A DNA stretch of 64,000 nt from Natronospira bacteriovora. Its GTDB lineage: Bacteria; Pseudomonadota; Gammaproteobacteria; Natronospirales; Natronospiraceae. The stretch spans positions 24,048-88,047 of the forward strand of contig NZ_JAVDDT010000009.1 in NCBI RefSeq assembly GCF_030848495.1, read 5' to 3'. The notes under the pieces are model-generated. The model was not told the origin of the DNA, searched no databases, and worked only from the letters and a program-made list of their open reading frames with translations. Positions 57,542-64,000 of the stretch are shown piece by piece (the first letter of the stretch is position 1; each line of letters begins with the position of its first letter). The position numbers were made by a program, and so were the translations under genes.

Positions 57542-57574
57542 AAAAAACCGGCCGCGACCCCGGGGATCGCGGCC
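57542..57574 (-). terminator. Terminator or attenuator between rpmF and plsX
   Basis: On the minus strand, GGCCGCGA pairs with TCGCGGCC around a CCCC/GGGG-containing loop, followed by GG and six T. It would set the ratio of ribosomal-protein to lipid-enzyme transcripts. Confidence 0.8.
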
Positions 57575-57604
57575 AGACGACATCCGCTTGCTGCCTGAGG
57601 ACAC

Positions 57605-57811
57605 TCAGTCCTCGTCGTCTTCGAAATCGATTTCGTCAGCCGGGGTGTTGACCAGCTTGCGCCCACGATAAAAACCATCCGGGCTCACGTGGTGGCGACG
57701 ATGGGTCTCGCCCGTGGTCGGCTCTGCCGACAGGGTCGGGTTCTTGAGGCTGTCGTGGGCGCGACGCATGCCACGCTTGGACGGGGTCTTCCGGTTCTTC
57801 TGAACGGCCAT
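57605..57811 (-). CDS. rpmF: Ribosomal protein L32
   Basis: A 68-residue protein with the L32 core [20 protein letters not shown] and [16 protein letters not shown]. There are no zinc cysteines, as in E. coli. Compared with the 57-residue E. coli protein it carries a C-terminal acidic extension ([11 protein letters not shown]). It lies between yceD and plsX, the conserved order. Confidence 0.96.
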   Translation of the reverse strand: MAVQKNRKTPSKRGMRRAHDSLKNPTLSAEPTTGETHRRHHVSPDGFYRGRKLVNTPADEIDFEDDED

Positions 57812-57928
57812 GATTATGCTCCAGATTCGTCTTGGCTGAATTCTACAGTAGATGGCAACGCCGATTCATGTCGCTCGTCGTGCCGTGATTGCTTGCCCAG
57901 TACAACAATACCCGCGGTCGAGCTCGGA

Positions 57929-58507
57929 TTACCGCTTTCCCTTGCCCTTGCCCTTGCCCAGACCGGCCAGAACCTGGAAAGGTCGCTGTCTCGCCGTGGG
58001 CTCCTCCACTACCGGGGAAGCTTCCACCTCACCGGCATCCAGTGCGTCTTCCCGGGCAATCGGGCCACAGTCGGCAATTCGGGCATGACGGGCGACCTGC
58101 GGCAGGGCAACGATCAACTCGTCCTCCACCATGCCGGAGACGTCCACCAGGCGCCGCGTTCGCAGCAGCGGGTCCAGCTCGGCCGGCAAGGCGTCGGCGG
58201 CCTCCTCGCTGTCGACGATGACCAGACTGAACTCACCCTCCACCGCTACCGGCGCCACCTCCAGGCAACGCTGGCACTCCAGCGGCAGAACCGCGGACAC
58301 CCGCCCCTCAACGCGAAGCCGACGACTTTCGTCACGATAGAATCGAACCCGGCAATCGGCCTGCAGTGTCGCTTCAACGCCATTTTCCCCGCAAGCCAGG
58401 AGAGGCTCAAGGCGATGCATGCGAGCCACCGGCAGGCCGGCTTCCAGCCATTGTGCCTGCTCGGCCAGCCGTTCCGGATCAACCGGGTTGCTAAGGTTCA
58501 CCGACAT
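57929..58507 (-). CDS. yceD: YceD (DUF177), 23S rRNA accumulation/L32-linked protein
   Basis: A 192-residue DUF177 protein. The CQRC motif (LPLECQRCLEVAPV) and the MVEDELIVALPQVARH segment are the family hallmarks. In E. coli YceD helps keep 23S rRNA levels. The C-terminus is a Gly-Lys run (GLGKGKGKGKR). The N-terminus MSVNLSNPVDPERLAEQ aligns with other members, supporting the ATG at 58507, which lies within a few bases of the expected transcription start (near-leaderless mRNA). Confidence 0.9.
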   Translation of the reverse strand: MSVNLSNPVDPERLAEQAQWLEAGLPVARMHRLEPLLACGENGVEATLQADCRVRFYRDESRRLRVEGRVSAVLPLECQRCLEVAPVAVEGEFSLVIVDSEEAADALPAELDPLLRTRRLVDVSGMVEDELIVALPQVARHARIADCGPIAREDALDAGEVEASPVVEEPTARQRPFQVLAGLGKGKGKGKR

Positions 58508-58516
58508 AAACCGACA

Positions 58517-58545
58517 ATTCTACTCACTTTACAATTGAGTGTCAA
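58517..58545 (-). promoter_or_regulatory. Consensus sigma70 promoter for yceD-rpmF-plsX-fabH
   Basis: On the minus strand TTGACA and TAGAAT are separated by exactly 17 bp. Transcription should start near 58510, only about 3 bases before the yceD start codon. Confidence 0.8.
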
Positions 58546-58689
58546 AAGAAAGATCGCGCCAAGCCCTTGTTTTTGCAGGCTTCGGCAACGGCGCCGATAC
58601 CCCCGCCGTTTGACAGGCAGGGCCGCGCGGCCAAGACTGGAAAAACGCGGTTCCGACGACATTCTCTCACGCAATGGAGGCCTTGAGAC

Positions 58690-59295
58690 ATGGCCAATCC
58701 CGGAAACATCGTTCTCGCCTCACGTTCGCCCTACCGGGCGGAACTGCTTGGCCGCCTGCTGCCGGATTTCGAGCAGCAGGCCGCCGACATTGACGAGTCT
58801 CCCCATGCGCGGGAAAACCCGGCGGACTATGTGTCGCGACTGAGTCGGGTCAAGGCCAGGGCGGTGGCCGAACGCCTGCAGGATCCACAGAGTCTGATCA
58901 TCGGCTCCGACCAGGCCGCGGTTCTGGACGGCCAGATTCTGGGCAAGCCGGAATCCATGGAGCGCGGTATCGCCATGCTAACGGCCTGCGCCGGAAAGGA
59001 AGTTCACTTCATGACGGGCCTGTGCCTCATGGGCGGCGATGGCACGGTAATCGAGGAGCACCTCGACCAAACGCGCGTCCGCTTTCGCCCCTTCGAATCA
59101 GCCACCGCGCGGGCCTACCTGGAAAAGGAAGCAGCGCTGGACTGTGCCGGCAGCTTCCGTTGTGAAGGCCTTGGAATCAGCCTCTTCGAGGCCATTGAAA
59201 GTGAAGACCCGACCGCACTCATCGGTCTGCCGTTGATCGCCCTTGCGCGCGCCCTGCGTGCGGCCGGTGCCGACCCCCTAAACCTGGGTGAGTGA
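58690..59295 (+). CDS. maf: Maf/YceF-type nucleotide pyrophosphatase
   Basis: A 201-residue Maf-family enzyme, which in the YceF subgroup hydrolyses 7-methyl-GTP. The N-terminal VLASRSPYRAELL motif and the central GSDQAAVLDGQILGKP are intact, and the C-terminal half carries SFRCEGLGISLFEAIESEDPTALIGLPL. The GGAGG ribosome site lies 9 bases before the ATG. It is divergent from yceD; in E. coli the two genes are also neighbours. Confidence 0.93.
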   Translation: MANPGNIVLASRSPYRAELLGRLLPDFEQQAADIDESPHARENPADYVSRLSRVKARAVAERLQDPQSLIIGSDQAAVLDGQILGKPESMERGIAMLTACAGKEVHFMTGLCLMGGDGTVIEEHLDQTRVRFRPFESATARAYLEKEAALDCAGSFRCEGLGISLFEAIESEDPTALIGLPLIALARALRAAGADPLNLGE

Positions 59296-59320
59296 CTGCC
59301 CGCTCCCGGCGTGGCTTTCA

Positions 59321-59995
59321 TCAGTCGGCGTCGACCTTGAGCGCACTCAGGCAGGATCGCAGATCGGCCACCCGATCCAGCAGGGCCAGGGGCTGGCTTT
59401 GCCGCAATCGTTCGGCCGGGTGGGCACCACCGGTCACGCCTATGGCCGGCATGCGCAGACTCCTGGCCATATCCAGGTCAAAGGTGGTATCACCCACCAT
59501 CAGCGCATCGGCCGGTTCCAGACCGGTGTAATCGAGAATATCCTCGAGCATCTGGGGGTGGGGTTTGGAACGGGCCTCATCGGCACACCGGCTGGTGACA
59601 AAGTGACCGCTCACCGCCAGCTTGCCCATTACCCGATCCAGGCCGGCACGCCCTTTCCCGGTCGCCACCGCTGCCCAGATGCCTGCCCCGGCAAGATCCT
59701 CTAGCAGGGAATCGACGCCGGGAAACAGATCCCCTTCGTGAACGCCGGGATCAAGGTAATACCGACGATAGGCTTGCTGGAAAGCCTGCACGGCGGTTGG
59801 GGATGGTTCCGGCATGACGGTTTCCAGAGCCCGATCCAGGCTCAGGCCGATCACTGAGCGTACGGCTTCCGCGTCCGGTTCCACCCAGCCCAGCTCCCGC
59901 ACCGCTGCCTGAACCGAGGCCACGATATGGCCGGTGGAATCCATCAACGTGCCATCCCAGTCGAAAATGACGATGCGCGGTTGCAGCTCGTTCAT
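59321..59995 (-). CDS. HAD-family phosphatase (phosphoglycolate phosphatase-like)
   Basis: A 224-residue HAD hydrolase with motif I DWDGTLMDS (residues 12-20), the motif II/III region ATGKGRAGL and motif IV GDTTFDLDMA. The cap domain of about 70 residues is of the small alpha-helical type seen in Gph and related phosphatases. The substrate is not fixed. The start codon overlaps the rluC stop by 4 bp. Confidence 0.9.
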   Translation of the reverse strand: MNELQPRIVIFDWDGTLMDSTGHIVASVQAAVRELGWVEPDAEAVRSVIGLSLDRALETVMPEPSPTAVQAFQQAYRRYYLDPGVHEGDLFPGVDSLLEDLAGAGIWAAVATGKGRAGLDRVMGKLAVSGHFVTSRCADEARSKPHPQMLEDILDYTGLEPADALMVGDTTFDLDMARSLRMPAIGVTGGAHPAERLRQSQPLALLDRVADLRSCLSALKVDAD

Positions 59996-60927
59996 GACCG
60001 CTCCAGTTTCCCGAGAATGGCCTGCAGGTCCTCGTCCAGCGGCGCGTCTACCTGGATTCTCTGATGCTCGCGATCCGGGTGCTGAAACGCCAGCTGGCAG
60101 GCGTGCAGGAAGAGGCGCTTCACCCCCAGGGCATTGCTGGCCGCTTCACTGGCCGGCGTGGCATAGCGATTATCCGCTGCCAGCGGGTGACCGCTACTGG
60201 CCGCATGCACACGAACCTGGTGGGTGCGACCGGTCTCGAGCACAGCCTCGACCAGTGTCCAGTCCCGGTATACGGTCAGCGGGCGGAAGCGGGTCAGTGA
60301 AGGCTTGCCCTCCGCGCTGACAAAGACCTTGTTCTCCCCTGTTCCTCTTGCCGTGCGCGCCAGCGGCTGATCCACCACCTCAGGCTGCTCCCAGCGGCCG
60401 AACACCAGCGCCTGATAGTGCTTTTCCACCCGGTTCTCGCGCAGCAAGGCGTGCAGGCGCCGCAAGGTGGAACGGCGCTTGGCGATCAGGAGGCAGCCAC
60501 TGGTTTCACGATCGAGGCGGTGCGCAAGTTCCAGGAAATGCTCACCAGGCCGGGCCTGGCGAAGGGCGTCAATCAGTCCGAAGTGCAAGCCACTGCCGCC
60601 GTGGACCGGCACCCCAGCCGGCTTGTTGATCACCAGCAGGCGCTCGTCCTCATGGAGAATGCGCGATTCCAGGCGTTCCTGCAGCCGCTGGGGCGCCCTC
60701 CCGGCCCGACTGCCGCCACCACTCACCGGCGGAATACGCACGCTGTCACCGGCCTGCAGCCGGTAATGCGGCTTGGTTCGGCGCTTGTTGACCCTGACCT
60801 GCCCCGTGCGGAGCAAGCGGTAAATCAGGGATTTCGGCACGCCCTTGAGTACTCGTCGCAGGTAATTGTCAATCCGCTGGCCGGCATCGTCCTCTCCGGC
60901 TTCCTGGATTTGCGGACCGTCTGTCAT
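59992..60927 (-). CDS. rluC: RluC, 23S rRNA pseudouridine synthase
   Basis: A 311-residue enzyme that converts U955, U2504 and U2580 of 23S rRNA (E. coli numbering) to pseudouridine. It has an N-terminal S4 RNA-binding domain (residues 14-75, RIDNYLRRVLKGVPKSLIYRLLRTG) and the RluA-type catalytic domain with HRLDRETSGCLLIAK, where the Asp is the catalytic residue. The ATG follows GAGAGG. It is divergent from rne, as in E. coli. Confidence 0.95.
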   Translation of the reverse strand: MTDGPQIQEAGEDDAGQRIDNYLRRVLKGVPKSLIYRLLRTGQVRVNKRRTKPHYRLQAGDSVRIPPVSGGGSRAGRAPQRLQERLESRILHEDERLLVINKPAGVPVHGGSGLHFGLIDALRQARPGEHFLELAHRLDRETSGCLLIAKRRSTLRRLHALLRENRVEKHYQALVFGRWEQPEVVDQPLARTARGTGENKVFVSAEGKPSLTRFRPLTVYRDWTLVEAVLETGRTHQVRVHAASSGHPLAADNRYATPASEAASNALGVKRLFLHACQLAFQHPDREHQRIQVDAPLDEDLQAILGKLERS

Positions 60928-61013
60928 GAAGACCTCTCGGTGGTGACCGGGCCCCGGGATGCCCCTCGCCCGTCACCTGTACGGACAGAAGCCCCTGAAC
61001 CGGAAGCGATTGA

Positions 61014-61042
61014 TTGAGTCAAACGGGGTGCACTGATATAGT
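61014..61042 (+). promoter_or_regulatory. Sigma70 promoter of rne
   Basis: TTGAGT and TATAGT are separated by 17 bp. Transcription would start near 61049, giving a leader of about 520 nt before the rne ATG. Confidence 0.7.
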
Positions 61043-61048
61043 ACCGGA

Positions 61049-61569
61049 GCGGTTCGCCCTTCCCAAATCCCGGGTAGCGTCTTTTCGGCCCGGCGGCCTC
61101 ACAATCGGGAGGCTCGGGCGAATCCCCACTCGGCTGCGGCATCCCTCTTTGGGATCGCTGAGCCGCGGTGGAAACGCTTTACGACAGCCCGGCCATGAAC
61201 ACGGCCAGGCGGGAACACCCCGAATCCATTGAAGACGGGGGGTTCCAGCAGGAGCGCCAAGCGTTCCGGAAGTTGATTTGTGTGGCTCTGCCAGGCAGAG
61301 CTAAGGGGGAGTCCGGCCGGCAACGGTGATCTGGGCTCCATATTTTTCATCGCTCGACCGTTCACCGTAACAACGCAAGACGGGAACGGACGACTGAAAC
61401 ACGCGCTCCCATGCCAGGGCATGGTCACGAAGCGCCGAGTGATGAACGACAGGATTCCGGGCGGCTGCGGTATGACGCGGCGCCAGCAAGGGTTCGCTCT
61501 GAACGACCTGTCCGTGACAACGGCTCTGCGTGACCTGCCTGACGCGGTTGAGCGCCAGCGGGATCACTT
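61049..61569 (+). promoter_or_regulatory. Long 5' leader of rne with hairpins
   Basis: The 642-bp gap between rluC and rne holds no gene. Visible stems are GGAAC...GTTCC with CCCC/GGGG (61212-61246) and GCTCTG/CAGAGC (61285-61301). E. coli rne has a 361-nt leader through which RNase E autoregulates its own mRNA; a similar role is inferred here from position, not sequence identity. Confidence 0.5.
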
Positions 61570-64000
61570 ATGAAAAGAATGCTCATCAACGCAACTCAGC
61601 CGGAAGAGTTGCGAGTGGCCATGGTGGACGGCCAGCGTCTGTACGACCTCGATATCGAAGTCCTCTCCCGGGAACAGAAGAAGGCCAACGTCTACAAGGG
61701 CAAGGTCACCCGGGTTGAACCCAGCCTCGAAGCCGCCTTCGTCGATTTTGGCGCCAAGCGCCACGGCTTTCTCCCCCTGAAGGAAATTGCGCGCTCCTAT
61801 TTCAAGAATGGTGCCGCGGAATCCGGCGGCCGGGTAAACATCAAGGATGCCATCAGTGAAGGCCAGGAAGTGGTCGTCCAGGTGGACAAGGAGGAACGAG
61901 GCAACAAGGGCGCCGCCCTGACGACCTTCGTGAGCCTGGCGGGCCGTTTCCTGGTGCTCATGCCCAACAACCCCAGAGCGGGTGGTGTATCCCGCCGCAT
62001 CGAGGGCGATGAGCGGGCCGAAGTGCGGGATGCCATGAGCCGCATGTCCATCCCGGATGGCATGGGCGTCATCGTGCGCACCGCGGGCGTCGGTCGAAGC
62101 ACCGAAGAGCTGCAATGGGACCTGGACTATCTCCTCCAGGTCTGGAAGGCCATCGAACAGGCGGCTGAAGAGCGCCAGGCCCCCTTCCTGGTCTACCAGG
62201 AAAGCAATGTCATCATCCGCTGCATTCGCGATTATCTGCGTACCGATGTGGGAGAGATCCTGGTGGATCACCCGGACATCTACCAGGAAGCGCATAATTT
62301 CATGTCCCAGGTCATGCCCCACAACCTGGGCAAGCTCAAGCTGTATGACGATCCGGTTCCCCTCTTCACCCGCTATCAGATCGAGAGCCAGATCGAATCG
62401 GCCTTCACTCGTGAAGTGCGTCTGCCTTCCGGTGGATCCATCGTCCTGGATCACACCGAAGCCCTGACCGCCATCGACATCAACTCGGCTCGCGCCACCA
62501 AGGGCGGTGACATCGAGGAAACGGCACTCAACACCAACCTTGAAGCAGCCGACGAGATCGCCCGGCAACTGCGCATACGGGACATGGGCGGACTGGTCGT
62601 CATCGACTTCATCGACATGAGCCCGATCAAGCATCAGAAGGAGGTGGAGCAGCGCCTGCGTGATGCGCTCAAGATGGATCGTGCCCGTGTCCAGGTCAGC
62701 CGGATCTCGCGGTTCGGGCTGCTCGAAATGTCGCGGCAGCGCCTGCAGCCATCCCTGGGCGAATCCAGCCAGGAAATCTGCCCGCGCTGCCGTGGCGAGG
62801 GGCGCATCCGCAGCGTGGACTCACTGGCACTTTCCGTTCTCCGCATCCTCGAAGAGGAAGCCATGAAGGAGAACACCGCACGCGTCGTGGCTCAGTTGCC
62901 CTTCCAGGTGGCCACCTTCCTGCTCAATGAAAAACGCGACCGAATCGCCGAGATCGAGAGCCGCTGCACCGTGGACCTGGTTCTGGTTCCCAACCGCGAG
63001 CTGGAAACGCCCCATTACGATATTCACCGCCTGCGGAAGGACGAGCTGGACCAGCTTCCCGCCGGCCAGGCCAGCTACCAGTTGCGACTGCAGCAGGAAG
63101 ACGAGGAGAAGCCGGCGCAGCAGCGGGGTGAAATCCGCAAGGTCGCCATACCTGAAGCCCCCGCCGTGAAGGCAATCGCCCCCTCAAGCCCCGCACCGAC
63201 TCCCGCAGAGCCGGAGAAGGCCGCTGCGGAACCGACTGGTCCCGGGCTCTTGGTGCGGCTGTGGCGCCTGCTGTTCGGCCGGGGTGAGGACAAAGGGAAA
63301 TCCGGCAGGGACACGCGCGGACGCCGCGGCGGCCGACGTCCCTCCGGGCCCGGCACATCACGGGACGAGGGCAAATCGCAGGGTGGCCGTAACCGACGCG
63401 GACGGGGACGCCGCCGCCGTCAAGGCGGACGTGCGGACGACAGCGAAAGACCATCGAATCGCGGGCAGGATCATCGCAAGGCAGGTCCGGATCGACAGGA
63501 CACGGCAAAAACCCAGGACAGGAAGCAGGAAGAGAGCAAGCGCCCGGCCGAGGACAAGCGCGCGCAAGGAAATGGCGGCGACGGTCAACGCGAGGGCGAT
63601 GATCGCGGTGACCAGGGCAACAAGCCCGGCCGTGGTACACGCCGGGGACGCCGCGGCGGTCGACGCCGCCGGGGGCGCCAGCAGAACCGGGATCAGGATC
63701 AGCGTCAGGGCCAGGAGGGCCAGGGCCAGGATAAAGGCCAGGGCCAGGGCCAGGGCCAGGATCAGAAACGCGAACAGCCAGCTTCTTCGAAGCAGGAACC
63801 CGGCAAGGACTCAAAGCCTCAGTCAAAGCCGGAACCGCGCCAGGAACAGAAGCCTGAAGCGAAGCCGGAATCGCGCCAGGAACAGAAGCCTGAGCCGAAA
63901 CCGGAACCGCGTCAGGAACAGAAGCCTGAGCCGAAACCGGAACCGCGTCAGGATCAGAAACCTGAACCGAAGCCGGAACCGCGTCAGGAACAGAAGCCTG
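61570..64000 (+). CDS. rne: Ribonuclease E (3' end outside the window)
   Basis: The first 810 codons are present without a stop. RNase E is the main mRNA-decay endonuclease and degradosome scaffold. The N-terminus [10 protein letters not shown] equals that of E. coli. The S1 domain (about 35-125), 5'-sensor and DNase-like domains are complete: catalytic D303 and D346, and the zinc-link C404-P-R-C407, match E. coli numbering exactly. An amphipathic membrane-targeting stretch [11 protein letters not shown] is at about 560-570. Beyond it the tail is Arg-rich, then a Gly-Gln run, then a 12-residue repeat ([12 protein letters not shown]) that runs off the window. Confidence 0.96.
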   Translation, partial: MKRMLINATQPEELRVAMVDGQRLYDLDIEVLSREQKKANVYKGKVTRVEPSLEAAFVDFGAKRHGFLPLKEIARSYFKNGAAESGGRVNIKDAISEGQEVVVQVDKEERGNKGAALTTFVSLAGRFLVLMPNNPRAGGVSRRIEGDERAEVRDAMSRMSIPDGMGVIVRTAGVGRSTEELQWDLDYLLQVWKAIEQAAEERQAPFLVYQESNVIIRCIRDYLRTDVGEILVDHPDIYQEAHNFMSQVMPHNLGKLKLYDDPVPLFTRYQIESQIESAFTREVRLPSGGSIVLDHTEALTAIDINSARATKGGDIEETALNTNLEAADEIARQLRIRDMGGLVVIDFIDMSPIKHQKEVEQRLRDALKMDRARVQVSRISRFGLLEMSRQRLQPSLGESSQEICPRCRGEGRIRSVDSLALSVLRILEEEAMKENTARVVAQLPFQVATFLLNEKRDRIAEIESRCTVDLVLVPNRELETPHYDIHRLRKDELDQLPAGQASYQLRLQQEDEEKPAQQRGEIRKVAIPEAPAVKAIAPSSPAPTPAEPEKAAAEPTGPGLLVRLWRLLFGRGEDKGKSGRDTRGRRGGRRPSGPGTSRDEGKSQGGRNRRGRGRRRRQGGRADDSERPSNRGQDHRKAGPDRQDTAKTQDRKQEESKRPAEDKRAQGNGGDGQREGDDRGDQGNKPGRGTRRGRRGGRRRRGRQQNRDQDQRQGQEGQGQDKGQGQGQGQDQKREQPASSKQEPGKDSKPQSKPEPRQEQKPEAKPESRQEQKPEPKPEPRQEQKPEPKPEPRQDQKPEPKPEPRQEQKP
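63826..64000 (+). repeat. 36-bp tandem repeat inside rne
   Basis: Units start at 63826, 63862, 63898, 63934 and 63970 and encode [12 protein letters not shown] variants in frame. Nearly identical at the DNA level; the array continues beyond the window. A GGCCAG-based 6-bp run (Gly-Gln) precedes it at about 63709-63765. Confidence 0.9.

Noticed and set aside
60928..61569. Small open frames upstream of rne
   Set aside because: Frames of 60-110 codons exist on both strands but lack ribosome sites and family features; a promoter and leader explain the region better.

Overview
The window is one contiguous piece of a high-GC gammaproteobacterial chromosome. Two blocks follow classical gammaproteobacterial gene order: clpS-clpA | infA, aat, trxB, ald, ftsK-lolA-rarA-serS at about 31.8-46.2 kb, and fabH-plsX-rpmF-yceD | maf | rluC | rne at 55.5-64 kb. 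The SUF iron-sulfur operon, a multisubunit Mrp-type cation/proton antiporter, several secreted or lipid-anchored hydrolases and acidic protein tails (SufT, ribosomal protein L32) would fit a halophilic or alkaliphilic relative of Ectothiorhodospiraceae/Natronospira. That placement is inference; no 16S rRNA gene is present.

Layout. 0-5.8 kb: suf operon (sufB partial, C, D, S, U, T) plus a secreted protein of unknown function. 5.9-9 kb: pyrophosphatase, a small membrane protein, and a 671-residue unknown protein with a papain-like Cys/His/Asn arrangement. 9.1-16.1 kb: eight overlapping genes for an Mrp/MBH-like antiporter in the order E-F-G-(A'B)-C-D-D-D. 16.1-25.1 kb: esterase lipoprotein, tRNA-Ser(UGA) followed by a duplicated tRNA 3' end and three 87-bp tandem repeats, two cyclic-di-GMP proteins, and a double cyclic-nucleotide-binding protein with a degenerate patatin domain that lies behind a perfect FNR-type box. 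25.3-31.8 kb: BI-1 family protein, VKOR-thioredoxin fusion, Uup ATPase, CBS protein, S9 peptidase lipoprotein. 31.9-37.6 kb: serS, rarA, lolA, ftsK. 37.8-38.2 kb: a large nested palindromic element. 38.3-46.2 kb: ald, trxB, a DUF482 protein, and a complete bacterial N-degron set (aat, bpt, clpS, clpA) around infA. 46.2-48.6 kb: CHASE2 adenylate cyclase. 48.7-55.5 kb: type II secretion genes gspC-D-E-F and a secreted bifunctional-nuclease/PDZ protein. 55.5-64 kb: fatty-acid/phospholipid start genes with L32, then maf, a HAD phosphatase, rluC and the first 810 codons of rne.

Most of the window is housekeeping sequence. The items that least resemble routine annotation are the palindromic element at 37.8-38.2 kb, the tRNA-Ser-linked repeat array, the catalytically dead-looking patatin protein with its FNR-type site, the 671-residue Cys/His/Asn protein, the antiporter operon with a subunit fusion and one antiporter-like subunit lacking its key glutamate, and the near-leaderless yceD promoter. 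No CRISPR array, prophage or insertion sequence was recognised.
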